Part shown: positions 14,275 through 21,532 of the stretch, one piece after another | How positions within the stretch are numbered: position 1 is the first letter of the stretch | Layout of the letters: every line of letters begins with the position of its first letter | Source: a virus | Virus record (IMG/VR): IMGVR_UViG_3300044699_000062 | Span: 1-41,951 of that record | DNA length: 41,951 nucleotides | Strand: one strand, 5' to 3' | Program-made: the position numbers and the translations under genes | The notes under the pieces: generated by a model | Told to the model about the DNA's origin: nothing | The model's database searches: none | The model's input: the letters and a program-made list of their open reading frames with translations, nothing else

Positions 14275-14564
14275 TGCAGACGAAGCCGACCTGCCCTCAC
14301 TGCGGCGCTCCGCTGCGGCGCAAGCGCTTCGGCGTCCCGATGTCGCCGCTCAAGACGAAGCTGGTCGACATGCTCAAGGCGGCCGGCAAGGAAGGCCTGC
14401 TGCTCGACGCCATCCTGGAGCGGCTGCCGCTCGGCGGTGATCCGGATCCGACCAAGCGTAAGCGCGCGCTCAACGTCCACGTCAACCAGATCAACAATAA
14501 GCTGGAGGATACCGGCTGGCGCATCTACGGGCGGTCGGGCCGAAAATTTATGGTTCACTATTAA
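14274..14564 (+). CDS. zinc-knuckle plus winged-helix DNA-binding protein
   Basis: ATG 14274 overlaps the preceding stop; a GTG lies one codon upstream. The 96-residue protein starts with CPHCGAPLRRKRFGV, a half zinc ribbon. A compact winged helix follows: helix MSPLKTKLVDMLKAAGKEG, helix LDAILERLPLGG, recognition-type helix KRKRALNVHVNQINNKLEDT, and wing GWRIYGRSGRKFMVHY. The end of the wing resembles the regulator at 4286-4543 (D-GWIITM...). It is a probable transcription regulator of middle genes. Confidence 0.6.
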   Translation: MQTKPTCPHCGAPLRRKRFGVPMSPLKTKLVDMLKAAGKEGLLLDAILERLPLGGDPDPTKRKRALNVHVNQINNKLEDTGWRIYGRSGRKFMVHY

Positions 14565-14628
14565 AAAAGGCCTTGCCTATAAAGTTAAGACGTGCTTTAA
14601 CTGATGACACCAACCAAGGAGCTGCCCG
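14565..14628 (+). promoter_or_regulatory. upstream element, copy 2
   Basis: This is the second copy of the AAAAGGCCTTGCCT core (14565-14578), followed by TTAAG, GTGC, ACTGA and ACCAACCAAGGAG (ribosome-binding site) before ATG 14629. TTGCCT (14573-14578), a 17-nt spacer and TTTAAC (14596-14601) form a plausible promoter. The core-to-ATG distance is 64 nt here against 80 nt in copy 1; this copy lacks the GGTTGG hairpin arm. It lies directly after the stop of the winged-helix gene. Confidence 0.5.
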
Positions 14629-14853
14629 ATGACCCGCTACCACACCCTTTCCTGCCCGACCTGCAGCCGCCAGAAAATGGTGGCGGTTCCGTCGACCACG
14701 TACTTCTCCTGCTGCGACGCCTTCGACGTCGAGGTCGAGCTGGTGCGCGACGGCATGCTGGTCAACATCGTTGCCACCTGGGAGCCGGCGCGCGAGGAGC
14801 CCGCTAACTGCGTGTGGCGCGATGCCGAAACCCCCTTCGCCGCCAACCATTGA
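14629..14853 (+). CDS. small Cys-rich (zinc-ribbon-like) protein
   Basis: The 74-residue product starts at ATG 14629 with AAGGAG upstream. CPTC (residues 9-12) and SCC (about 27-29) suggest one structural zinc site in a small beta-rich domain, followed by an acidic strand (DVEVELVRDGMLVNIVATW) and a short tail. No catalytic motif is present. It is the first gene behind copy 2 of the upstream element. A small adaptor or nucleic-acid-binding protein is likely. Confidence 0.55.
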   Translation: MTRYHTLSCPTCSRQKMVAVPSTTYFSCCDAFDVEVELVRDGMLVNIVATWEPAREEPANCVWRDAETPFAANH

Positions 14854-14861
14854 GGACCGCC

Positions 14862-15020
14862 ATGACTGAAGCCCAAGCCCGCAAGCTCGCTGATTTCGAT
14901 CGCAACTATCGCCCGATGCGGTTGCGCAGTGGTCGCTGGATCGTGTGGGACGACAGGTCCGAGCACGAGGTCGAGTTCAACGAGCACGAGTTCAACGGTC
15001 CACTGACTGAAACCGATTAA
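14862..15020 (+). CDS. small acidic phage protein, unknown function
   Basis: ATG 14862 is chosen; the in-frame extension back to 14814 overlaps the previous gene and is Arg-rich and non-protein-like. The product is 52 residues, MTEAQARKLADFDRNYRPMR then SGRWIVWDDRSEHEVEFNEH. It has a basic amphipathic first half and a very acidic second half. No family is recognised. Confidence 0.5.
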   Translation: MTEAQARKLADFDRNYRPMRLRSGRWIVWDDRSEHEVEFNEHEFNGPLTETD

Positions 15021-15032
15021 CGGAGAACGAAC

Positions 15033-15302
15033 ATGCAGATTCAGACCAACAACCCGATCGACGCGCTCGGCGCCATTAAGGCGCAGATTGCCGACCTCGA
15101 GGCGCAGGAAGCGATCCTGCGCGCTGCCGTGCTGGCGCTTGGTGACGGCAAGCACGAGGGCGAGCTGTTCCGGGTGACGGTGACTACGGTCGACCGTGCG
15201 ACGCTCGATATGTCTGCGGTACGCGCGAAGTTAAGCCCGCAGTTCATCACGGCGCATACCACCGTGAAGCAGGTCACCAGCGTGAAGGTGGCAGCGCGAT
15301 GA
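15033..15302 (+). CDS. small phage protein with N-terminal coiled coil
   Basis: The 89-residue product starts at ATG 15033, preceded by CGGAG. Residues 8-38 form a helix (IDALGAIKAQIADLEAQEAI...), followed by a beta-rich half: GELFRVTVTTVDRATLDMSA and TAHTTVKQVTSVKVAAR. Small proteins of this layout are frequent in phages next to recombination or host-takeover genes, but their function is not established. The stop overlaps the next ATG (ATGA). Confidence 0.6.
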   Translation: MQIQTNNPIDALGAIKAQIADLEAQEAILRAAVLALGDGKHEGELFRVTVTTVDRATLDMSAVRAKLSPQFITAHTTVKQVTSVKVAAR

Positions 15303-15418
15303 GCGGTTTCAACTTTCTTTGCACCATCGTCGCGCTGCTGATCGCAGCCCCCTTTATCGTTTATGGGGCGTTGATGCTGATCGTCATGGCGATGGCATTG
15401 CTGCAGATGGTGTTCTAA
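15299..15418 (+). CDS. 39-residue membrane protein
   Basis: ATG 15299 overlaps the preceding TGA, and the stop TAA (15416-15418) overlaps the next ATG. Nearly the whole product is hydrophobic: CTIVALLIAAPFIVYGALML followed by IVMAMALLQMVF, giving one long or two short membrane segments. It could be a small holin-like or superinfection-exclusion protein, but only the membrane location is supported. Coupled starts on both sides argue that it is real despite its size. Confidence 0.55.
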   Translation: MSGFNFLCTIVALLIAAPFIVYGALMLIVMAMALLQMVF

Positions 15419-15552
15419 TGAACAAGCTTTCCGATACTGCCAGGGCCGCGCTCGCGGGTGCCTATGTGACGCGCGGCAAGCACCGCGGGCAGTTGCTGGT
15501 GCCTGCCCACGTTCCAACACGCTGGCGGCAGCGGCATGGCAAGGCGCCATGA
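15418..15552 (+). CDS. small basic protein, unknown function
   Basis: The 44-residue product starts at ATG 15418, sharing its A with the upstream TAA, and its TGA overlaps the next ATG. MNKLSDTARAALAGAYVTRG then KHRGQLLVPAHVPTRWRQRH gives an amphipathic helix followed by a basic, Arg/His-rich tail. It may bind nucleic acid. The tight overlaps support it; the family is unknown. Confidence 0.5.
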   Translation: MNKLSDTARAALAGAYVTRGKHRGQLLVPAHVPTRWRQRHGKAP

Positions 15553-15719
15553 TGTCTTGCAACGTCTATCAGGCTTCCGTTGCGGCCGTGTTGTTCATGA
15601 GTGCAGAGCAGAAGGAAATCTATCGCGAGGTGATGGCGCATTTCGATGCGCTGCCGCGCGAGTATCGCATCATGGCGCAGCGCGATCGCGAAACGCTCGA
15701 AGCGCTCGGGGTGTGGTGA
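15549..15719 (+). CDS. small helical protein, unknown function
   Basis: ATG 15549 overlaps the preceding stop; a second ATG follows directly at 15552. The 56-residue product (MMSCNVYQASVAAVLFMSAE...) ends with helices EIYREVMAHFDALPREYR and RDRETLEALGVW. The stop TGA (15717-15719) overlaps the next ATG. Nothing diagnostic is visible apart from an acidic and basic helical pattern. Confidence 0.5.
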   Translation: MMSCNVYQASVAAVLFMSAEQKEIYREVMAHFDALPREYRIMAQRDRETLEALGVW

Positions 15720-16236
15720 TGGCGCAGCGCATGCACTGTCAGATCTGCGGTCGGGCGATCCTTGCCAGTATGGGCAGGATCGCGCATCACGGCTTCGAGC
15801 GTGTCGGCTACGGCAATACGCCGAGTTGCTTCGGCGCGCGCAAGCTGCCGTTCGAGGTGGCGCGTGATGCGCTTGGCTGGTACATCGATGCCTTGCACAA
15901 TACGATCGCTGCGATGCGCAAGGCGCGTACTGAGGTGGATACCGAGCATACCCGGTCACACTCGTTTACACCAAGCGTGCCGGTTCCTGGTCGAATAAGA
16001 CTGTTAGGCTCGCGCTGACGCGTGAGAACTTCGAGCGCGAGATCGCGCAGCATCGTGGCTCGTTTTACCTCAACGGCGCGACTTTCGACGATTGCAAGGC
16101 ACGCGACTTGCGCGATCGCGATGGCCGGATACGCATGCAGACCGAGTTCCTGGCCGAGCTGGAAGCGCGCCATGCTGGCTGGCAGCAGACCCATAAGCGC
16201 GTGGGGCGGCGATTGGGTGAAATTGTAAGTTATTGA
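15719..16236 (+). CDS. zinc-knuckle protein with long helical tail (one frameshift)
   Basis: ATG 15719 overlaps the preceding TGA. The first part reads MHCQICGRAILASMGRIAHH and SCFGARKLPFEVARDALGWY, a treble-clef-like CxxC...H...C knuckle seen in small phage proteins. Near 15950 one extra G (ACCCGGTCAC) shifts the frame to an early stop at 16018. Removing it joins VTLVYTKRAGSWSNKTVRLA, TRENFEREIAQHRGSFYLNG and a charged helix up to TGA 16234-16236. The repaired length is about 171 residues. Role unknown. Confidence 0.6.
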
Positions 16237-16258
16237 AAATACTTGACAAAATTGAAAT

Positions 16259-16297
16259 GGGCGAGAACCCCTTGTTGCTGGCATGGGGTTCTCGCCC
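16259..16297. terminator. 13-bp perfect hairpin between small-gene block and terminase genes
   Basis: GGGCGAGAACCCC (16259-16271) and GGGGTTCTCGCCC (16285-16297) are perfect inverted repeats with a 13-nt loop. On the plus strand the stem is followed by GCACGTTGTTGTTG, not a clean T-run. On the minus strand it is followed by the T-rich ATTTCAATTTTG. A CTTGACA lies 11 nt upstream without a good -10. It may end transcripts at the boundary or structure the leader of the terminase operon. Confidence 0.45.
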
Positions 16298-16321
16298 GCA
16301 CGTTGTTGTTGTGCTAAAGCG

Positions 16322-16348
16322 CTCTGCTCAGATCAATGGTGAGCAGAG
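16322..16348 (+). promoter_or_regulatory. hairpin enclosing the start codon of the terminase small-subunit-like gene
   Basis: CTCTGCTCA (16322-16330) and TGAGCAGAG (16340-16348) pair perfectly over 9 bp. The 9-nt loop GATCAATGG contains the proposed ATG (16336-16338). No Shine-Dalgarno sequence is visible upstream. This suggests translation control, or that the true start is the GTG at 16348. Confidence 0.45.
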
Positions 16349-16677
16349 TGGCACGATCAGGCGGTACCTGGAAAAAGGGCGGCCCGTCGCCTAATCCGAA
16401 AGGGCGTGCGCCTGGACCGACCATGCCGACTCTCCTGCTGAAGGAAGCGTTCTTGCGCGCAGCGAATACCGCGGGCGGCGGCGGTGATGATGGCTTGCAC
16501 GATTATCTTGTCGGCGTGGCGAAGACGCATCCGCAGGTGTTCGTGCCTGCGCTTTCCAAGATCATTCCGTTTCAGGTTGACGTGAATGCAGCCAAGATCA
16601 CCGTCGAGGTGATCCGCTCGCTTCGAGCCGTTGCCGTTGACGATCGAAGCACAAGAAGCCGAACGGCCATGCGATAA
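16336..16677 (+). CDS. terminase small-subunit-like protein
   Basis: The 113-residue protein starts at ATG 16336 inside a hairpin loop; GTG 16348 is an alternative start. The N-terminus TWKKGGPSPNPKGRAPG is the basic G-x-PNP-x-GR-P signature of DUF5681-type and small-terminase-like phage proteins, followed by helices (TLLLKEAFLRAANTAG, LHDYLVGVAKTHPQVFVPAL). The last 20 residues are Arg/Ser-rich and may be out of frame (an alternative frame reads EPLPLTIEAQEAERP). It lies 6 nt before the large subunit gene, and the context supports DNA recognition in packaging. Confidence 0.6.
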   Translation: MVSRVARSGGTWKKGGPSPNPKGRAPGPTMPTLLLKEAFLRAANTAGGGGDDGLHDYLVGVAKTHPQVFVPALSKIIPFQVDVNAAKITVEVIRSLRAVAVDDRSTRSRTAMR

Positions 16678-16683
16678 ACGGCA

Positions 16684-18059
16684 ATGGCAAACCTCCAGCT
16701 TCCGAATAACTGGCGACCGCGGTCGTATCAGGAGCCGCTGTTCTATCATCTCATCGACGGCGGCAAGCGCGCGCTGGCGGTGTGGCATCGCCGTGCCGGC
16801 AAGGACGACGTCGCGCTGCACTTCGCAGCGTGCGCCTGCGCAGGAGCGCATCGGAAATTATTGGCACTGCCTTGCCGGAATACGAGCAAGGGCCGCAAGG
16901 CGATCTGGACCGCGGTCAACGCACATAGCGGCGTGCGTCGCATCGATGAAGCGTTTCCGCGCGAGCTGCGCGCCAGCACCGACGACAATTCCATGTTCAT
17001 TCGTTTTCAAAACGGATCGACATGGCAGGTGATCGGCAGCGATCAGGTACGACACGACGGTCGGCTCCGCGGTCGCGGGCATCACCTACAGCGAGTGGGC
17101 GCTCGCGCATCCTGGTGCGTGGGGCTATCACCGCCCGATCCTCGAAGAGAACAACGGCTACGCGCTGTTCATCACGACGCCGCGTGGACGCAACCACGCG
17201 AAAACTTTGTACGACATGGCGCTGAAGAACGATCGCTGGTTCGTCTCGCTGCTCACCGCGCACGACACCGGCGCGCTGAGCGACGAGCAGCTCGACGAAG
17301 GCGCTCACGGAGTATCATGCGCTATTCGGTCGCGACGTTGGACAGGCGCAGTTCGAGAGCGAGTACCTCTGCAATTTCTCGGCGGCAATTCTCGGCGCCT
17401 ACTTCGCGCTCGAGATGATCGACGTGCGACGTGAGAAGCGCATCATCGACGTCGAGCACGATCCCGATCTTCCGGTGCACCGTGGTTGGGATATTGGTGT
17501 GCGTGACGACACGGCTATATGGTTTTTCCAAATGCGGGGGGCACAAATTATGTTTCTTGATGTCTACGGTGCGAGCACGGTCGGCGTCGAGCACTATGCC
17601 GAGGTGGTCGAGCGCAAGCGCGCGCTGCACGGCTGGCGCGACGGCATCGACTACGTGCCGCACGATGCCAAGGTGAAGGAGTGGGGTTCGGGGCGAACGC
17701 GTGTCGAGAGCATGAGCGCGCTCGGGCTCAATCCGCAGCTGGTGCCCAACCTGGGCAAGCTCGACGGCATCGAGGCGGCGCGGCGCACGCTGCCGCTGGC
17801 GATTTTCCACCCGCGCTGCGAGGAGGTCGGCATCGCGGCGCTGGAGCAGTATTGCCGCGAATGGGACGCCGAGTTGAAGGCGTTCAAGCAGGAGGAAAAA
17901 CGCAACTGGGCGACGCACTACGCCGACGCATTCAGGTACAGCGCCTAGCGTGGAAGCTGCTTCCGGTGGTAAGGGTGCAGGAGCGATTCCCGTCAGGATG
18001 GTTCATCCCGACCGCCCGACGAGCCGAACATCCGCCGCCCCGGGAGGATCGAGTTGTGA
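16684..18059 (+). CDS. terL: terminase large subunit (frame broken about four times)
   Basis: From ATG 16684 (MANLQLPNNWRPRSYQEPLF) the ATPase part carries LAVWHRRAGKDDVALHF (Walker A-like, R-x-GKD, about residue 38). It continues after an extra G at 17046/17047 with SAVAGITYSEWALAHPGAWG and LFITTPRGRNHAKT (motif III/coupling). A second extra G (17300/17301) leads to QFESEYLCNFSAAILGAYFA. The nuclease domain follows: GWDIGVRDDTAIWFFQ (Asp), YVPHDAKVKEWGSGRT (Asp), ATHYADAFRY (Asp). A missing C near 17940 and another shift near 17990 lead to PPDEPNIRRPGRIEL and TGA 18057-18059. All catalytic residues are present, so this is an intact enzyme in a flawed sequence. Confidence 0.85.
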
Positions 18060-18326
18060 TGAAGAGCGCGCCCGACGAGCGCATGTCGCTTCTCGCCAGC
18101 GGTATCCACAACGCGCTCACCGGCCTGTACGAGGGCGCCACGTTCGAGTTCGTGCTCGTGGTTGCGCTGCCGGCCAACCAGGACGAGGTCACGCTCAGCA
18201 CGATAACCGGCATCACTAACGCCGATCATCTGCGCACCATCGCGATCCATCTCAACGCCATGGCCGACGCACAGGACCCCTTCCGCTCGACGCGCTCGAC
18301 GACAACGACGTGAAGGGGCACGCATG
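18059..18326 (+). CDS. small phage protein downstream of terminase (one frameshift)
   Basis: ATG 18059 overlaps the terminase stop (TGATG). MKSAPDERMSLLASGIHNAL and FEFVLVVALPANQDEVTLST then GITNADHLRTIAIHLNAMAD look like an alpha/beta domain of about 70 residues. The frame runs to 18313 as a low-complexity Thr/Ser tail. Restoring one C in the CCCC run near 18280 gives DPLPLDALDDNDVKGHA and a TGA overlapping the next ATG (ATGA), which is clearly better. No known family. Confidence 0.55.
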
Positions 18327-18569
18327 ACGCAGCTGCACGAGGATACGTTCTGGGACGCCAAGCCGAACGACGAGCAGCTCGCCAGCATGCAGGTGTGTCG
18401 CGAGGCCTGCGAGCAGTACGCGCGCACGCTCGCCGAGATCGTGCCGGACGGCGCCGACAAGACCTACCTGCTGCGCAAGCTGCGCGAGCTTGCGATGTGG
18501 GCGGATGTGGCGATCACACGCAATGCGGACGGGAGCCCGCGCGGAGATGACGAACCGGCAGCCGCATGA
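18324..18569 (+). CDS. Acb2/Tad1-like small helical protein (putative cyclic-nucleotide sponge)
   Basis: The product is 81 residues. The core REACEQYARTLAEIVPDGAD followed by KTYLLRKLRELAMWADVAIT matches the helical-hairpin pattern of Acb2/Tad1 proteins: a helix, P-x-G-x-(D/E)(K/R)-T/S, then L-x-KL-x-E-x-MWA-x-A-I. Characterised members bind the signal nucleotides of CBASS or Thoeris and block those defences; Acb2 is a hexameric sponge. The assignment is by motif recall. It sits between small genes after the terminase, a usual cargo site. Whether it binds cyclic di/trinucleotides or gcADPR cannot be told from the sequence. Confidence 0.65.
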   Translation: MTQLHEDTFWDAKPNDEQLASMQVCREACEQYARTLAEIVPDGADKTYLLRKLRELAMWADVAITRNADGSPRGDDEPAAA

Positions 18570-18578
18570 GGCCAAGTA

Positions 18579-18875
18579 ATGGCGATTTCGCCGCAGCTGA
18601 TACGCGCGGCCGGCCGGCTTGCGGCGGCGCGCTCGGCGCGACGTAATGTCGGTGGGCCGAGGCGCTCGGCGAGCACAGCCAGTCGGTCAACTCAAGTGCG
18701 ATCAGCCGCGTCGGCTATAACGAGCAGGACCAGACGCTATCGATCACGTTCCTGCAGAGCGGGCGCACCTACACTTATTACGACGTGCCGATCACGATCT
18801 ATCAGGGCTGGTGCGGCAAGCTCGCCCGGGCGCTATTTCAACTTCACCGTCAAGAATCGCTACAGCTTCAGCTGA
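18579..18875 (+). CDS. KTSC-domain protein (two frameshifts)
   Basis: ATG 18579 opens MAISPQLIRAAGRLAAARSA. After correcting a shift near 18665 and one near 18825 the rest reads SSAISRVGYNEQDQTLSITF, QSGRTYTYYDVPITIYQGWC, then SSPGRYFNFTVKNRYSFS to the TGA at 18875. This is the KTSC domain: S-x-I-x-x-x-GY, F-x-G-x-x-Y-x-Y-x-DVP, S-x-G-x-(Y/F)-x-N and a final Y. KTSC proteins are short, also fused to lysyl-tRNA synthetase, and common in phages; their exact role is not established. Confidence 0.7.
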   Translation: MAISPQLIRAAGRLAAARSARRNVGGPRRSASTASRSTQVRSAASAITSRTRRYRSRSCRAGAPTLITTCRSRSIRAGAASSPGRYFNFTVKNRYSFS

Positions 18876-18890
18876 TGAGGAGGGCGCGTC

Positions 18891-19097
18891 ATGATCGGTA
18901 CTCTGATCGGCATCATCTTCGCATTGATCGTGCTCGGCGTGCTGTGGTGGGGCATCCAGCAGTTGATGGCCTTGATCCCGATCGCCGAGCCGTTTCGTAC
19001 CATCATCTATGTGGTGTCTGTGATCATCCTGGTACTGGTCGTGCTGTGGATCATTACGGTGTTGCTGGGCATGGCTGGTGTTCATGTTCCAGGATGA
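18891..19097 (+). CDS. two-span membrane protein, holin-like candidate
   Basis: ATG 18891 has an excellent GGAGG. The 68-residue product has two hydrophobic spans, MIGTLIGIIFALIVLGVLWW and about residues 39-62 (IIYVVSVIILVLVVLWIITV), with a short polar loop. Small two-span proteins are a class of holins, and the gene lies upstream of the portal and lysozyme genes. Related small phage membrane proteins occur widely without a proven function. The membrane topology is secure; the lysis role is inference. Confidence 0.6.
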   Translation: MIGTLIGIIFALIVLGVLWWGIQQLMALIPIAEPFRTIIYVVSVIILVLVVLWIITVLLGMAGVHVPG

Positions 19098-19103
19098 TCT
19101 GAC

Positions 19104-21532
19104 ATGAAAGTTTCCGATCCGCGCACCAAGCTCAGCGATGAAGTCAACGTCTTCACTGAGCCGAAGAACGCTGAGGCGTGGCTTGAGCTGATCCGCGAGA
19201 GCGAGCGCGCGTTCGAGGAATGGAACGAGGCGTGCGACAACATCGATAAGATGTACGCCAACCTCGAACGGCTGCGCGCGCAGCGTGACAGCCAGTTTCA
19301 GATGTTCTGGTCGAACGTCCAGGTGCTCGGCCCGGTAATCTATGCGCGCCCGCCGATCCCGGTGGTGGTGCCGAAGTTCAAGGACCGCCGGCCGATCCCG
19401 CAGGCCGCGAGCGAGATGGCCGAGCGCTGTGCCAACGTCGCGTTCGATCTCTCCTACATCCATTCCGCGTTGAAGCTGGTGCGCGACGGCGTCTCGCTGC
19501 ACGGCCGCGGCGTGCTGTGGTGCCGCCACGAGCTGGGCAAGAACCGTCGTCCCGAGAAGGTCTGCATCGAGCACAAGGACCGGCGCGATTTCCTCCACTC
19601 GATCTGCCGCAACTGGGCCGAGGTCGAATGGGTCGCGGCGGCGAGCTATCTGACGCGGCGTGAGGCGAAGAAGCGCTTCGCCAAATATTCCAAGGACGCC
19701 TGGGACAAGCTCGACTACAAGGTGCAGCGCGACGAGCGCGACGTCGGTGGCATGGACGACCGCGAGCGCGCCAAGATCTGGGAGATGTGGCACCGCACTG
19801 CCGGCAAGGTGGTGTGGGTGGCCGAGGGCTCGGAGGTGCTGCTCGACAGTGCCGAGCCGCATCTCGATCTGGACGGCTACTTTCCCTGCCCGCAGCCGGC
19901 CTACGCGACGGTGCAGCCGGGCTCGCTCATCCCGGTGCCTGACGTCGAGTTCTACCGCGATCAGATGGAAGAGCTGAACTCGCTGACCGGGCGCATTCAC
20001 GCGCTCGCCGATGCCATCGAGGTGAAGGGATTCTATCCCTCCGGCAGCAACGAGATCGCCGATGCGATCGAAAAGGCCATGAAATTGAAATCACCGAGCC
20101 GCATCCTGGTGCCGATCAGCAACTGGGCGGCGTTCGGCGGCAGCAAGGAGATCATCGTCTGGCTGCCGATCGAGGAAATCGCCAACACCGTCCTGTCGCT
20201 GGTCGGCATCCGCAAGCAGGTGATCGACGACATCTACCAAATCGTCGGCCTGTCCGACATCATGCGCGGCTCGACCGATCCCGACGAGACGCTCGGCGCG
20301 CAGAAGATGAAGATGCAGTCCGGCGCCGTACGCATCCGCGACAAGCAGGGTGAGATGGCGCGCATCGCTCGGGATTGCGTGCAGATCACCATCGAGATCA
20401 TCACCGAGAAGTTCGAGGACGAGACGATCATTGCGATGTCGCAGCAGCAATTGCCGCGCAAGGCCGACATCATGATGCAGGTACAGCAGATCACCCAGGC
20501 CGTGCAGCAGCAGTTGATGCAGATGTCGATGCAGCAGCCGCCGATGCAGCCGCCGATGCAGTTGCCGATGCAACCACCGATGCAACAGCAACCACGGCAG
20601 CCGCAGCAACCGCCGATGCAGCCGCCACCGAACCCGCAGACGCAACAGCAACAGGTGATCCAACAGGCGCAGGCCGAGATCAAGAAACTGACCGACCAAG
20701 CGACGGTCGAGGACGTGCTGGCATTCCTGCGCGACAACCGCGCGCGCTCGTTCACGCTCGACATCGAAACCGATTCTACGATCATGATCGACGAGCAGCA
20801 GGAGAAGGAGCAGCGCGGCGAGTTCGTCGCCGTGCTTGCCGGCCTGATCCAGCAGGTCGGCGGCATGATCATGCAGATGCCGCTAACCGCGAAGTTTGGT
20901 GGCGACATCCTCAAGTTTGCGATCGCGCCCTATCGCGCCGGGCGTGCGCTCGACAGCTCGATCGACGAGATGGTCGACCAGCTCAATCAGATGGCCGCGT
21001 CCGGTCAGATGCCGCAAGGCGCTCAGCAGCAGACCGGCGAAGACCCGCAGATAAAAATGCAGATCGAGCAGATGAAGCTGCAGCACGCCGCGCAGGAGAA
21101 CGACAAGGATCGTCAGCTGCAGATCGCCGAGATCACCGCCAAGATGCGCACCGAGCAGGAAAAGAACCGCAACGAACGCGATGCCGCGATGATCGAGTTT
21201 CAAGGCGCCGAGAAGGAGCGGCAGGCCAAGATCATTCAGATCCAGGCGCAGATGGAACGCGACCGCCAGAAGCACGCCGCTGACCTGCAGAAGATGCAAG
21301 GCGACTTCGTCCTGAATACTCAGAAGCAGCAGATCGCGCAGCGCGGGCAAGGCGGAGAAGAAACGCCGCAGTGCGCCAGGGCATGGCGATGAAGGCGCAA
21401 GACAACGCCGTTGCACGCCAGCAGAAGGCGCAGCAATTCAATCAGGCCGCGCGCCAGAAAGACCAGCAGTTCAATCAGGCGACCCAGCTGAAGGAACGTC
21501 AGATGCTGATGCCGAAGCCGGGAGGTCCGTGA
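19104..21532 (+). CDS. portal protein with Pro/Gln/Met-rich insert (one frameshift near 3' end)
   Basis: ATG 19104 gives 762 residues in one frame and about 809 when a shift near 21350 is corrected; the TGA at 21530-21532 then overlaps the lysozyme ATG. The body has the podovirus portal pattern: FQMFWSNVQVLGPVIYARPP, EEWNEACDNIDKMYANLERL, QMEELNSLTGRIHALADAIE, and IYQIVGLSDIMRGSTDPDET followed by AQKMKMQSGA. Residues about 470-525 are a low-complexity insert (repeated PPMQ and Gln runs). The C-terminal third is a long charged coiled coil (barrel-like). It forms the dodecameric DNA gate of the head. Confidence 0.85.
20530..20655 (+). repeat. PPMQ/Gln-rich repeat tract inside the portal gene
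   Basis: The tract encodes repeated (Q)PPMQ units (QQPPMQPPMQLPMQPPMQQQ and so on) using ccgatgcag-type units, plus Gln runs. It interrupts the region between the portal core and its C-terminal helix. It is in frame and probably disordered. Confidence 0.75.

Noticed and set aside
16629-17032. Alternative 133-codon frame across the terminase small/large junction
   Set aside because: It may contribute a few residues to the small subunit C-terminus, but most of it overlaps the ATPase domain of the large subunit in another frame.
18792-20000. 402-codon minus-strand open frame opposite the portal
   Set aside because: It is antisense to the portal and membrane protein genes, with His/Arg/Ala-rich shadow composition and no supporting signal.
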